64,000 nt of DNA, taken from NCBI RefSeq assembly GCF_900168255.1, contig NZ_LT799838.1, positions 1,984,001 to 2,048,000 of the forward strand, in the 5' to 3' direction. The notes beneath the pieces are model-generated. The model ran no database searches and was not told where the DNA came from. It saw nothing but the letters and a program-made list of their open reading frames with translations. A program made the position numbers and the translations under genes. Each line of letters begins with the position of its first letter. Position 1 is the first letter of the stretch. This DNA is from Psychrobacter sp. DAB_AL43B. GTDB lineage: Bacteria; Pseudomonadota; Gammaproteobacteria; Pseudomonadales; Moraxellaceae. Below, in pieces: positions 1 through 7,347 of this stretch.

Positions 1-257
1 GCCCTGTTGACGATGCGACAGCTGCAGGTCTGCGTGAAGCCACTCGTGATGTGCTTAGCAACCTGACTGAACGTGAAGCGCGCGTGCTAAAAATGCGCTT
101 CGGTATCGATATGCCAACCGATCATACTCTAGAGGAAGTCGGTAAGCAGTTTGATGTAACGCGTGAGCGTATTCGTCAGATTGAAGCAAAAGCGCTACGC
201 AAATTACGTCATCCTTCACGTTCTGAGCATTTACGCTCTTTCCTTGAAAATGACTAA
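1..257 (+). CDS. rpoD: RNA polymerase sigma-70 factor RpoD, C-terminal end (partial)
   Basis: The 3' end of the housekeeping sigma factor; the 5' part lies outside the window. The readable frame begins at base 3 ([18 protein letters not shown]) and continues through the region 4 signature [15 protein letters not shown] to a region 4.2 helix-turn-helix with [18 protein letters not shown], the segment that contacts the -35 element. It ends LRSFLEND, as RpoD proteins do. A rho-independent terminator follows about 95 bases downstream, so the gene probably ends its own transcript. Family identity is near certain from region 4; the rest of the protein cannot be seen. Confidence 0.97.
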   Translation, partial: PVDDATAAGLREATRDVLSNLTEREARVLKMRFGIDMPTDHTLEEVGKQFDVTRERIRQIEAKALRKLRHPSRSEHLRSFLEND

Positions 258-350
258 TTTTAGAAATCTACTTTATAAAAACCAGCTTCTTGAAAATAGC
301 TGACTTAGACCATATAAAGTAGACAAGACGTTATTAAGCAAAATATTATC

Positions 351-378
351 AAAAAGCTGAGCGAGTCTCAGCTTTTTT
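351..378 (+). terminator. Rho-independent terminator after rpoD
   Basis: A perfect 11-bp stem AAAAAGCTGAG / CTCAGCTTTTT with a 5-base loop, running into a T tract. It lies between rpoD and the DUF493 gene. Confidence 0.85.
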
Positions 379-435
379 GTGCTTTACTTAAGCGCCAATA
401 TTTGACCCTATTCAATAAAAAATAAGGACAACATC

Positions 436-861
436 ATGAGCGATGACCCAAAAGACACTACCAATCAAAACTTCAGCAATCAAAATTCAAGCAAGAAAAA
501 TAACAACCAACAAGAGCAAGTGACTAAAAAAGAGGTCAACATCGGCGAGTTGGTCAATGATATCGATAACATCAAAGGTAAAAAAACTGACGTACAAAAC
601 CCTGAGCTTTGGGAATTCCCAATGAACTATCCCTTGAGTATCATTGGTCATGAAGGCGAGCACGACAGCTTATTGAATGAGGTGAAGCTCATCCTTGGTA
701 GCCAATTTCCAGAATTTGATTTGGCATCTACAGAAGTCAGGCCTTCAAAAACCGGTCGCTTTCATTCGGTGCGTGTCAACTTGTATTTAACCAATGTTGA
801 GCAAGTAAATATCTTATATGCCGCACTTGATAGCGCAAAAACGGTACGTATGGTCGTATAA
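436..861 (+). CDS. DUF493 (YbeD-like) family protein
   Basis: A 141-residue protein. The first 45 residues are rich in N, Q and K and look disordered; the C-terminal 80 residues carry the YbeD/DUF493 pattern (NYPLSIIGHEG, then RPSKTGRFHSVRVN and a closing TVRMVV), a small ferredoxin-like regulatory fold. In enterobacteria YbeD sits beside the lipoate genes; here it stands alone between rpoD and nrdA, and lipB is 50 kb away. The start is set by an AAGGAC ribosome site eight bases upstream of the ATG. Its molecular role is not established in the family. It is longer than the usual 87-100 residues because of the N-terminal tail. Confidence 0.85.
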   Translation: MSDDPKDTTNQNFSNQNSSKKNNNQQEQVTKKEVNIGELVNDIDNIKGKKTDVQNPELWEFPMNYPLSIIGHEGEHDSLLNEVKLILGSQFPEFDLASTEVRPSKTGRFHSVRVNLYLTNVEQVNILYAALDSAKTVRMVV

Positions 862-905
862 TCACGCTGATATTCATTTAGAAAAAACCAGCACCTTTTT
901 CGTCC

Positions 906-936
906 AAATCGTCACTCATATGGGTGGCGATTTTTT
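906..936 (+). terminator. Terminator after the DUF493 gene
   Basis: Stem AAATCGTCACTC / GGGTGGCGATTT (12 positions including two G-T pairs) with a 4-base loop and a T tract. The remainder up to about 1165 is AT-rich with no gene I can support. Confidence 0.75.
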
Positions 937-1169
937 GTTGTCTAGGGTACAATCATCACCCGAAATATGCATCACATGACGGCGACTCTTGCTGGTCAAT
1001 TGACCAAACCATAAAAAGCAAATTCGCGCCTTTTTTTACAAAACTTTTATTATTTTTATCATTGCCGTCTAACCCTTATCCCATCGTCCTTTGCCAAAAT
1101 TTGAACACGTTGCAACCTCTGAGCAACATAGTTTGATACTAAAATCAATATAGCATTTTCAAAATTTTC

Positions 1170-1215
1170 CCGCTATATTGTGTCCACCTACTAACAAATA
1201 CGCTATATGTAGTGC
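1170..1215 (+). promoter_or_regulatory. Pair of NrdR-box-like operators in front of nrdA
   Basis: Two related 16-mers, 1170-1185 (CCGCTATATTGTGTCC) and 1200-1215 (ACGCTATATGTAGTGC), share the GCTATAT core and start exactly 30 bases apart, about three helical turns. Known NrdR sites come as two 16-bp boxes near the consensus ACACTATATATAGTGT with about 31-32 bp between starts, in front of ribonucleotide reductase genes, where NrdR represses when dATP/ATP is bound. The second box matches very well, the first less so. No nrdR gene is in the window. Confidence 0.75.
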
Positions 1216-1333
1216 TCAGTGATTTAATGTATCACTCTGAGCAGAGGCAGCTTTTTGCCTAAAAAAACACTCTGCCATGACAGAGTGTTATAGCGTCATA
1301 AAGAATGCCTGCCGGTTATACGCCGTGCAGCAT
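1214..1333 (+). promoter_or_regulatory. Hairpin-rich nrdA leader
   Basis: Between the NrdR-like boxes and nrdA four stem-loops follow one another: about 1214-1247 (GCTCAG...CTGAGC plus TGAT/ATCA), about 1248-1264 (AGGCA...TGCCT), about 1266-1289 (AACACTCTG / CAGAGTGTT, 9 bp perfect, 6-base loop) and 1305-1333 (ATGC, TGC and CGG paired with CCG, GCA and GCAT). The third is preceded by an A tract, so on the minus strand it would look like a terminator. I do not recognise a described riboswitch; it lacks a clear B12 box. Confidence 0.5.
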
Positions 1334-1390
1334 CACTATAAATCATTAAATCATTAAATAATTAACAAGCAATCAACTTACGAGGTCAGC

Positions 1391-3667
1391 ATGACACATA
1401 TCGATAAAATCCAAGTAACCAAACGTGATGGACGTTTAGAGCCTATCGAGTTAGATAAAATTCATAAGGTTATCGAGTGGGCAGCTCACGGTTTAGATAA
1501 TGTGTCGGTGTCACAAGTTGAGCTAAAGTCGCACATTCAGTTTTATGAAGGTATTAAAACGCGTGATATTCACGAAACCATCATTAAGTCTGCCGCCGAC
1601 CTTATCTCTGAAACCACGCCTGACTATCAGTATTTAGCGGCTCGTTTGGCCATCTTCCACTTACGTAAGATTGCTTACAATAAATTTACGCCGCCGCATC
1701 TGTTTGATCATGTGCAAAAGCTTACCGACGCGGGCAAATACGATCAGCATATCTTAGCCGATTATAGCCGTGCTGAATTTGATGAATTAGAAGAATACCT
1801 TGACCACTGGCGTGATATGAACTTAGCTTATGCTGCTGTTGAGCAAATGGCTGGTAAATACCTCGTACAGGACCGCGTTTCTAAGACCGTCTTTGAGAGC
1901 CCACAGTTCTTATACATGTTAGTTGGCATGTGTCTGTTTGCCAGCTATGACAAATCCGAACGTCTCGACTATGTGAAGCGCTTTTATGATGCGACCTCAC
2001 AATTCAAAATCTCGCTACCAACGCCAATCATGTCAGGCGTACGTACACCATCACGTCAGTTTAGCTCATGCGTCCTGATTGAGTGCGGTGACAACCTTGA
2101 CTCTATCAACGCTACCACTAGCGCCATCGTACGTTATGTATCACAGCGTGCCGGTATCGGCATCAACGCCGGTCGTATTCGCGCCCTTGGCAGCCCTATC
2201 CGTGGCGGTGAAGCGCAACATACTGGCTGTGTACCTTTCTATAAACTTTTCCAAACAGCGGTTAAATGCTGCTCACAAGGCGGCGTCCGTGGCGGTGCTG
2301 CAACGTTATTTTACCCATTATGGCATTTAGAAGTTGAGTCATTATTGGTACTCAAGAACAATCGCGGCGTCGAAGACAACCGTGTCCGTCATATGGACTA
2401 TGGCGTACAGATTAACAAGACTTTATATAGCCGCCTGATTAAAGGTCAAGATATCAGCTTGTTCTCACCTTCTGATGTCCCAGGCTTATACGATGCTTTC
2501 TTTGAAGATCAAGATAAGTTTGAAGAGCTATATACCAAGTACGAGCAAGACAAATCAATCCGTAGCCGTCAAATTCCAGCCACGGAATTGTTTAGCTTAA
2601 TGATGCAAGAGCGTGCCAGCACCGGTCGTATCTATATCCAAAACGTCGATCATTGCAACACTCATAGCCCGTTTGACCCAAGCGTTGCACCAATTCGCCA
2701 ATCAAACCTCTGTATGGAGATTGCGCTTCCAACTAAACCACTTGATAACATCAATGACGAAGCAGGCGAAATCGCGCTTTGTACGCTATCAGCAGTCAAC
2801 TTGGGTAAAGTTGAAAACGTCAGCGATATCGAAGAACCAGCAGAACTTATCGTCCGTGCCCTTGATGCCCTGCTCGACTATCAAGACTATCCAGTTAAAG
2901 CCGCTGAAAATGGCAGTATGCGTCGCCGTACGCTAGGCGTTGGTGTGATTAACTACGCTTATTACCTTGCGAAAAATGGCGTACGCTATTCAGATGACAG
3001 CGCCCTTGGTCTAACCCATCAAACCTTTGAAGCGTTGCAGTATTATCTCTTAAAAGCCTCAAACAAATTGGCAAAAGAACAAGGCGCGTGCCCTGCCTTT
3101 AATGAGACTACTTATTCGCAAGGTATCTTGCCGATTGATACGTACAAGAAAGACTTGGATAAAATCTGCCAAGAGCCGCTACATCTCGATTGGGAAACGC
3201 TACGCACTGAAATCACCACTCACGGTCTGCGTAACTCTACCCTAACCGCTTTGATGCCGTCTGAAACCTCTAGTCAGATTGCCAACGCCACTAACGGTAT
3301 CGAGCCACCACGTGGGCTGGTCTCTATCAAAGCGTCAAAAGATGGTATCTTAAAGCAAGTTGTGCCTGAGATTGATAAGCTAAAAAATCAGTATGAGCTA
3401 CTATGGCAAATGCCAAATAATGACGGTTACCTAAAACTGGTCGCTATCATGCAGAAGTTCGTCGATCAAAGTATCTCTGCCAATACCAACTACGATCCCG
3501 TTCGTTATGAAGGTGGTCGTGTACCAATGAAGATATTGCTAAAAGATCTGCTAAACGCGTATAAGCTTGGCGTGAAGACTTTGTATTATCACAATACGCG
3601 TGATGGTGCGAATGATGCCCAAGCGGATATGGAAGATGATTGTGCTGGCGGTGCATGTAAGATTTAG
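1391..3667 (+). CDS. nrdA: Ribonucleoside-diphosphate reductase, alpha subunit (class Ia)
   Basis: The large subunit of aerobic ribonucleotide reductase, reducing NDPs to dNDPs with the radical made by NrdB. The 758-residue length matches class Ia NrdA. An N-terminal ATP-cone (about residues 5-95) supplies allosteric activity control. Active-site cysteines are visible: C227 (SSCVLIEC), C441 (SNLCMEIALP, the thiyl candidate) and C464 (ALCTLSAVNLG). The C-terminal redox pair is C751/C756 (CAGGACKI). A GAGG ribosome site precedes the ATG. Transcription is probably under NrdR through the boxes at 1170-1215. A strong hairpin right after the stop suggests the transcript often ends here, which is notable because nrdB lies 2.5 kb further on. 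Confidence 0.98.
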   Translation: MTHIDKIQVTKRDGRLEPIELDKIHKVIEWAAHGLDNVSVSQVELKSHIQFYEGIKTRDIHETIIKSAADLISETTPDYQYLAARLAIFHLRKIAYNKFTPPHLFDHVQKLTDAGKYDQHILADYSRAEFDELEEYLDHWRDMNLAYAAVEQMAGKYLVQDRVSKTVFESPQFLYMLVGMCLFASYDKSERLDYVKRFYDATSQFKISLPTPIMSGVRTPSRQFSSCVLIECGDNLDSINATTSAIVRYVSQRAGIGINAGRIRALGSPIRGGEAQHTGCVPFYKLFQTAVKCCSQGGVRGGAATLFYPLWHLEVESLLVLKNNRGVEDNRVRHMDYGVQINKTLYSRLIKGQDISLFSPSDVPGLYDAFFEDQDKFEELYTKYEQDKSIRSRQIPATELFSLMMQERASTGRIYIQNVDHCNTHSPFDPSVAPIRQSNLCMEIALPTKPLDNINDEAGEIALCTLSAVNLGKVENVSDIEEPAELIVRALDALLDYQDYPVKAAENGSMRRRTLGVGVINYAYYLAKNGVRYSDDSALGLTHQTFEALQYYLLKASNKLAKEQGACPAFNETTYSQGILPIDTYKKDLDKICQEPLHLDWETLRTEITTHGLRNSTLTALMPSETSSQIANATNGIEPPRGLVSIKASKDGILKQVVPEIDKLKNQYELLWQMPNNDGYLKLVAIMQKFVDQSISANTNYDPVRYEGGRVPMKILLKDLLNAYKLGVKTLYYHNTRDGANDAQADMEDDCAGGACKI

Positions 3668-3677
3668 AAAGCCAGTT

Positions 3678-3718
3678 ATCTAGCTCTCTTCTCTACTTAA
3701 GAGAGCTAGATGATTTTT
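3678..3718 (+). terminator. Terminator-like hairpin after nrdA
   Basis: A 13-bp perfect stem ATCTAGCTCTCTT / AAGAGAGCTAGAT with an 8-base loop, then GATTTTT. It lies 11 bases after the nrdA stop and would uncouple nrdA from nrdB. Confidence 0.75.
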
Positions 3719-3734
3719 CTTGAAATTAAAATAA

Positions 3735-3761
3735 TTGAGGAGGTAAATTATGAATAATTAA
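3735..3761 (+). other. Three-codon mini-ORF with a near-consensus ribosome site
   Basis: GAGGAGGT is followed six bases later by ATG AAT AAT TAA (ATG at 3750). The ribosome site is one of the best in the window yet serves only Met-Asn-Asn. It could be the stump of a lost gene or a leader minigene; nothing else supports function. Confidence 0.3.
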
Positions 3762-3814
3762 AAGACCGCACGTATATCTTAGAAGTTCACTCACATTAAT
3801 GAAAGGTACAGTTT

Positions 3815-3994
3815 ATGGCTAAAAATACTGGAAATGGAACTCGAAGAGGTTCAGTGACAGGTCGAACTCAGATTAAGCATCCTAGCAATCCTGAGCACTC
3901 AATTAAAAGGAATGCCGATACCGGTCAATTTATGAGTAGTATGAAAGGTGTATATAAGGGGGTAGCACAAGAAGTAGACGATAGAAGAAAATAA
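3815..3994 (+). CDS. Small conserved hypothetical protein (59 aa)
   Basis: The 59-residue product begins MAKNTGNGTRRGSVTGRTQ and contains KRNADTGQFM and KGVYKGVAQEVDDRRK. It resembles a widespread family of very short, basic hypothetical proteins with a GxxxGxVxxRTQ...KRxxxTGxFM layout; no function is known to me. An AAAGGT ribosome site lies seven bases before the ATG. There is no membrane segment. It is the first gene of the AT-rich insertion between nrdA and nrdB. A 14-bp perfect inverted repeat follows within two bases of the stop. The family resemblance is from memory, but length, start signal and codon pattern support a real gene. Confidence 0.65.
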   Translation: MAKNTGNGTRRGSVTGRTQIKHPSNPEHSIKRNADTGQFMSSMKGVYKGVAQEVDDRRK

Positions 3995-3995
3995 A

Positions 3996-4056
3996 ATGGC
4001 ATTGATGATAAATCATCAATGCCATCGGAGATAACGAATACTCGAATATTCGGTAT
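3996..4056. repeat. Two adjacent perfect dyads after the 59-aa gene
   Basis: ATGGCATTGATGAT, AA, then its exact complement ATCATCAATGCCAT (3996-4025): 14-bp arms with a 2-base centre. A second dyad, ATAC-T-CGAATATTCG-GTAT, covers 4038-4056. There is no T tract, so these are not classical terminators; they may be RNA stems or the ends of a small repeat. Confidence 0.7.
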
Positions 4057-4215
4057 CAGGGAGTTAAGACTATCAACTTCCACAAGTGGTAAGAAAATAG
4101 AACAGCACTCCACGTTAGGCAGCTATTCTAATTTAAAACTTACCCCTTGTCCAAGAAAAACAATGAAATTGATAGTCACTATTTTCTAAAAAATTCTAAA
4201 CAAGAGGCAATACTA

Positions 4216-4446
4216 ATGATAAAAATTTACGGTAACTATAGTAATAAGTCAGGTATAGAAGCATATGAAGTTAATGATGAATCAATAACTATACACTTCA
4301 AAGGGGGTGGAATATATCTGTATAACTACTTTGCCACAGGAATTACTCATATTATTGAAATGAAGAGGTTAGCTGTCACTGGTAATGGTCTTAACAGCTA
4401 TATAAGTAAAAATGTTAAAGATAATTATGTCAAAAGACTAGCATAG
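4216..4446 (+). CDS. Small KTSC-like domain protein
   Basis: A 76-residue protein starting MIKIYGNYSNKSGIEAYEV. The pattern of an N-terminal strand pair (IEAYEVNDESITIHFKGGGIYLY), a middle helix (HIIEMKRLAVTG) and a C-terminal NSYISKNVKDNYVKRL resembles the KTSC fold, a short domain often found beside phage or mobile genes and of unknown role. A longer reading from TTG at 4147 is possible, but AGAGG at about 4203 sits eight bases ahead of the ATG at 4216 and settles the start. It belongs to the AT-rich insertion and is followed by an inverted repeat at 4470-4500. Confidence 0.65.
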   Translation: MIKIYGNYSNKSGIEAYEVNDESITIHFKGGGIYLYNYFATGITHIIEMKRLAVTGNGLNSYISKNVKDNYVKRLA

Positions 4447-4469
4447 ACAGTCAAATTTATAACAAGCGT

Positions 4470-4500
4470 AGGTTGAGTGTCGTTCCCCAACACCCAACCT
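4470..4500. repeat. Short inverted repeat, AGGTTG-type
   Basis: AGGTTGAGTGT, loop CGTTCCCC, then AACACCCAACCT. It looks like one of the small intergenic AGGTTGGGTGT...AACCCAACCT palindromes found dispersed in many bacterial genomes, and lies just after the KTSC-like gene. Confidence 0.6.
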
Positions 4501-4539
4501 GCCATAATTAAAATAATTTTTAGTTAGCTAGGTATACTT

Positions 4540-5085
4540 ATGGATACTACAGATATAGTTACGATTTTAGCTGTTTTGTTTAGTCCTATACTTGCAGTAC
4601 AAGCTCAGAAATACATTGAATTAGCTAAAGAATCCAAGAATAGAAAACTTCAGATCTTCTATATTTTAATGTCAACTCGTGCTACTCGATTAACTACAGA
4701 ACATGTTAGTGCATTAAACATGATTGATATAGAATTCTATGGAAAAAGATTTTTTGGCAAGCGAAATCAGTCTGAAGGTGAAAAGAAAATTACGAATGCA
4801 TGGAAATTATATAACGACCATTTAAATAATAATTCACCATATGGCAATCCAGATATTTGGAATGAAGAGGTTGATAAGTTATTTAATTCTTTGCTTTACT
4901 CTATTGCAAAACATCTAAATTACGATTTCGATGAAGTACAGCTTAAGAGGGACTGCTATAGACCTATGGGTCACGAAAATATTGAAAAGAGCCAGCTTAG
5001 GATACTTCAGGGACTAGTAGAAGTTTTAGATGGTGAAAAAGCTATTCCGATGACTATTGAAAGCTTGTCGCGAAAAAACAACTGA
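4540..5085 (+). CDS. DUF6680-like membrane-anchored hypothetical protein
   Basis: A 181-residue protein whose first 22 residues (MDTTDIVTILAVLFSPILAV) form one hydrophobic segment, probably a membrane anchor, followed by a charged helix KYIELAKESKNRKLQIF. The core motif STRATRLTTEHVSALNMIDIEFYG matches what I recall of the DUF6680 family, whose function is unknown. The body looks cytoplasmic and helical. AT content is clearly higher than in nrdA and nrdB. The gene is flanked by different short inverted repeats on each side, suggesting separate acquisition. The DUF number is from memory and should be checked by profile search; that the gene is real is well supported. Confidence 0.65.
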   Translation: MDTTDIVTILAVLFSPILAVQAQKYIELAKESKNRKLQIFYILMSTRATRLTTEHVSALNMIDIEFYGKRFFGKRNQSEGEKKITNAWKLYNDHLNNNSPYGNPDIWNEEVDKLFNSLLYSIAKHLNYDFDEVQLKRDCYRPMGHENIEKSQLRILQGLVEVLDGEKAIPMTIESLSRKNN

Positions 5086-5111
5086 AAATTGATGTAGAGT
5101 GCGTTCCAAAT

Positions 5112-5169
5112 GGTGGGTTACGCTTTACCCTCATTCTCTACAAGAACTTGGTAAAACTAACCCACCCTA
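5112..5169. repeat. Short inverted repeat, GGTGGGTTA-type
   Basis: GGTGGGTTA at 5112-5120 and TAACCCACC at 5158-5166 (9 bp, perfect), then CTA. It is of the GGTGGGTTACGCT...AACCCACC class of dispersed intergenic repeats and lies after the DUF6680-like gene. Confidence 0.65.
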
Positions 5170-5201
5170 CGGATGAAATCATATTTTCAGCATGTAAATA
5201 A

Positions 5202-5393
5202 ATGATGAATAAAGCAAAAAATATCTGTGTAGAATGTGAGTCACCCTACTTTACAGATAGCTCAAAGATGACAGATTTATGTCCAAATTGTGCTCATAAG
5301 ATATATGGATATCCAAACTGTACTCATTATTTTAAAAATGAGATTTGTATAAAATGTGGCTGGAATAGTCAAGATTCTGTTTATGTAAAGTAG
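5202..5393 (+). CDS. Small double zinc-ribbon protein
   Basis: A 63-residue protein with two metal-binding clusters: C9-x2-C12 with C27-x2-C30, and C40-x-H42 with C49-x2-C52, the last in CIKCGW. Such short ribbons bind zinc and usually act in protein or nucleic acid contacts; no specific role can be assigned. Two ATG codons stand in tandem at 5202 and 5205, and no strong ribosome site is visible. It lies in the AT-rich insertion between inverted repeats at 5112-5169 and 5399-5467. The regular cysteine spacing makes a chance ORF unlikely. Confidence 0.6.
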   Translation: MMNKAKNICVECESPYFTDSSKMTDLCPNCAHKIYGYPNCTHYFKNEICIKCGWNSQDSVYVK

Positions 5394-5398
5394 CTTTT

Positions 5399-5467
5399 GT
5401 AGGGTGCGCCTAGCGCACCGATATTATGAAATCAGGTAGAAGGTGCATTAAATGCACCCTACCCTAA
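5399..5467. repeat. Nested inverted repeat, GTAGGGTGC-type
   Basis: Outer arms GTAGGGTGC (5399-5407) and GCACCCTAC (5454-5462) enclose two inner palindromes, GGTGCGCCTAGCGCACC and GGTGCATTAAATGCACC. It has the appearance of a common dispersed intergenic repeat unit and follows the zinc-ribbon gene. Confidence 0.7.
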
Positions 5468-5476
5468 ATAATAATT

Positions 5477-5665
5477 TTGCTTAGCAAGAACAGCCAAGCC
5501 CTAACAAGGTCGTTTAGCCCCGACTATAGCGGTATCCTGCTGACGTCGATGGCGTTGCAGTCTGTGGCTGGACGTAGTATCGAGATAACAGGAATGCGAC
5601 CAGACATGATAGACTGCGCGCCAGCGGCTAGGCAGATACAAGCGGTAGGCGGGATTGGCTACTGA
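5477..5665 (+). pseudogene. Possible fragment of an EPT-fold (AroA/RtcA-like) enzyme
   Basis: A 62-codon open stretch from a TTG with no ribosome site. From about residue 15 it reads PDYSGILLTSMALQSVAG and then RSIEITGMRPDM with a final QIQAVGG. This beta-alpha unit resembles repeats of the EPT/RTPC-like fold, particularly the central repeat of EPSP synthases (a D-[YW]-S, then ITG and a last Gly), less well RtcA. Such enzymes exceed 300 residues, so this would be a remnant. Base composition is more GC-rich than the genes around it. The match is by eye and weak; it may be a chance ORF. Confidence 0.3.
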
Positions 5666-5749
5666 GCACAATTACTATTAAACGAAACCCTTTTGCTTTA
5701 CCGCTATAATCGAAACACAGACAGAATAAAAATGACGGAGGTCATAGAC

Positions 5750-6106
5750 GTGCAATATACCGCAATCATCAAAGACGGTGGTTTGTTTATCCCTAACGTA
5801 TTTTCAGACCTAAACGATGGTCAATCCTACATCGTACAAGTCACAGTCGACATCGAAGATGCTCGGCAGCAGTTAAGCGTGCACGAAGCCCCAAAGAAAG
5901 AAGTACTTAAGCAAGCAGCAAAAGAGCCAAAAAAATCAGTAAAGAAATCAACGAAAAAAGAACCGTTAGACGTTGATTTGGAGACGCTGCGCAAGAGTGC
6001 TGTCGATGAATTAGAAGGCTTAGATGATGTCGAGCTCAGCGAGATATTTAAAGCTTATATGAATGATGGACAAGTGCCAATACAAATATCTTTAGAGAAC
6101 TTATAA
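5750..6106 (+). CDS. DUF104-like (antitoxin-type) small protein with a lysine-rich linker
   Basis: A 118-residue protein. The N-terminus (YTAIIKDGGLFIPNVF, then LNDGQSYIVQVTV) resembles the beta-rich DUF104 or AbrB-like antitoxin fold. A lysine/alanine linker (about residues 45-72) leads to an acidic helical tail ending QVPIQISLENL. The start is chosen as GTG at 5750 because GGAGG at 5737-5741 lies eight bases before it; ATG at 5732 and TTG at 5693 are poorer. No toxin-like partner is adjacent: the next gene is nrdB, 107 bases away, and no terminator separates them, so co-transcription is possible. Function is unknown; the antitoxin resemblance is inference. Confidence 0.6.
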   Translation: MQYTAIIKDGGLFIPNVFSDLNDGQSYIVQVTVDIEDARQQLSVHEAPKKEVLKQAAKEPKKSVKKSTKKEPLDVDLETLRKSAVDELEGLDDVELSEIFKAYMNDGQVPIQISLENL

Positions 6107-6213
6107 TAGAGAGTCTATAACGTATTTTTACTGATGTTTTTAAAGCCGCATTTTTCAAACCAACATCTCAAACTTTTAGATTAATAAACTGTATCACTTA
6201 TAAAGGTAGAACG

Positions 6214-7347
6214 ATGACTTACTCAATTTTTTGCCAAACGCCAAACAACGCTTTAAAAGAGCCGATGTTTTTCGGTCAGCCAGTCAACGTGGCGCGCTAT
6301 GACCAGCAAAAGCACCCAATCTTTGAGCAGCTGATTGAAAAACAGCTATCTTTCTTTTGGCGTCCAGAAGAAGTCGATGTCTCACGCGACCGCATTGACT
6401 ACGGCAATCTATCATCACATGAGCAGCATATTTTTATTAGTAACCTGAAATATCAGACGCTACTCGACTCTATCCAAGGTCGTAGCCCAAACGTTGTGTT
6501 ATTGCCATTGGTGTCTATTCCTGAGCTTGAAACATGGATTGAGACGTGGACGTTCTCTGAGACCATTCACTCACGCAGCTACACCCATATCATTCGTAAT
6601 ATCGTCAATGATCCCGGTATTGTGTTTGATGACATCATGCAAAACGAGCACATTTTAGAGCGTGCGTCTGATATCGCTAAGTACTACGATGACTTGTACT
6701 ATGATTCACAGCTTTACAATATGCACGGTGCTGGCACGCATACCATTAATGGCAAAGAAGTGACGGTCAGTTTAAAATCACTGAAAAAGCAGCTTTATTT
6801 GTGCTTGATGGCAGTCAACGTGCTAGAAGCTATCCGCTTTTATGTATCGTTTGCCTGCTCGTTTGCCTTTGCCGAGCGCAAGCTGATGGAAGGTAATGCC
6901 AAGATCATTAAGCTAATTGCTCGTGATGAGGCGCTACATTTAACCGGTACCCAGCATATTCTTAACCTGATGCGTAACGGTCGTGACGATCCCGAGATGG
7001 TAGAGATTGCCAATGAATGCTACGAGCAAAGTATCGAAATCTTCCGTAAGGCCGCCGAGCAAGAAAAAGAATGGGCAGGCTATCTGTTCAAAGATGGCTC
7101 AATGATTGGTCTCAATAAAGACATCCTTTGCCAATATATCGAATATATCACTAACTTACGTATGGAAGCGGTGGGCTTACCAGTCGCCTTCCCAAATTCT
7201 AAATCAAATCCTATTCCGTGGATTAATACGTGGTTGTCTTCTGATAACGTGCAGGTTGCACCACAAGAAACTGAAATCAGCTCGTACTTGGTCGGTCAAA
7301 TTGACTCAGACTTATCAGACAGCGACTTTGATGACTTTGAACTTTAG
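6214..7347 (+). CDS. nrdB: Ribonucleoside-diphosphate reductase, beta subunit (class Ia)
   Basis: The small subunit, carrying the diiron-tyrosyl radical that starts NDP reduction in NrdA. The 377-residue length is typical. Visible ligands are D85, E116 and H119, with Y123 as the likely radical tyrosine ([12 protein letters not shown]), and a second Glu/His set in RDEALHLTG. The C-terminal tail DSDFDDFEL is the acidic peptide that docks into NrdA. AAAGGT stands before the ATG. I see no NrdR-like box upstream, unlike nrdA. The stop codon lies inside an octamer tandem repeat. yfaE follows. Confidence 0.98.
   Translation: MTYSIFCQTPNNALKEPMFFGQPVNVARYDQQKHPIFEQLIEKQLSFFWRPEEVDVSRDRIDYGNLSSHEQHIFISNLKYQTLLDSIQGRSPNVVLLPLVSIPELETWIETWTFSETIHSRSYTHIIRNIVNDPGIVFDDIMQNEHILERASDIAKYYDDLYYDSQLYNMHGAGTHTINGKEVTVSLKSLKKQLYLCLMAVNVLEAIRFYVSFACSFAFAERKLMEGNAKIIKLIARDEALHLTGTQHILNLMRNGRDDPEMVEIANECYEQSIEIFRKAAEQEKEWAGYLFKDGSMIGLNKDILCQYIEYITNLRMEAVGLPVAFPNSKSNPIPWINTWLSSDNVQVAPQETEISSYLVGQIDSDLSDSDFDDFEL

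Noticed and set aside
924..1136. 70-codon open frame between the DUF493 gene and nrdA
   Set aside because: It begins inside the terminator stem, has no ribosome site and an implausible residue mix.
3925..4113. 62-codon minus-strand frame
   Set aside because: It crosses the end of the 59-aa gene and the two dyads, with no start signal.
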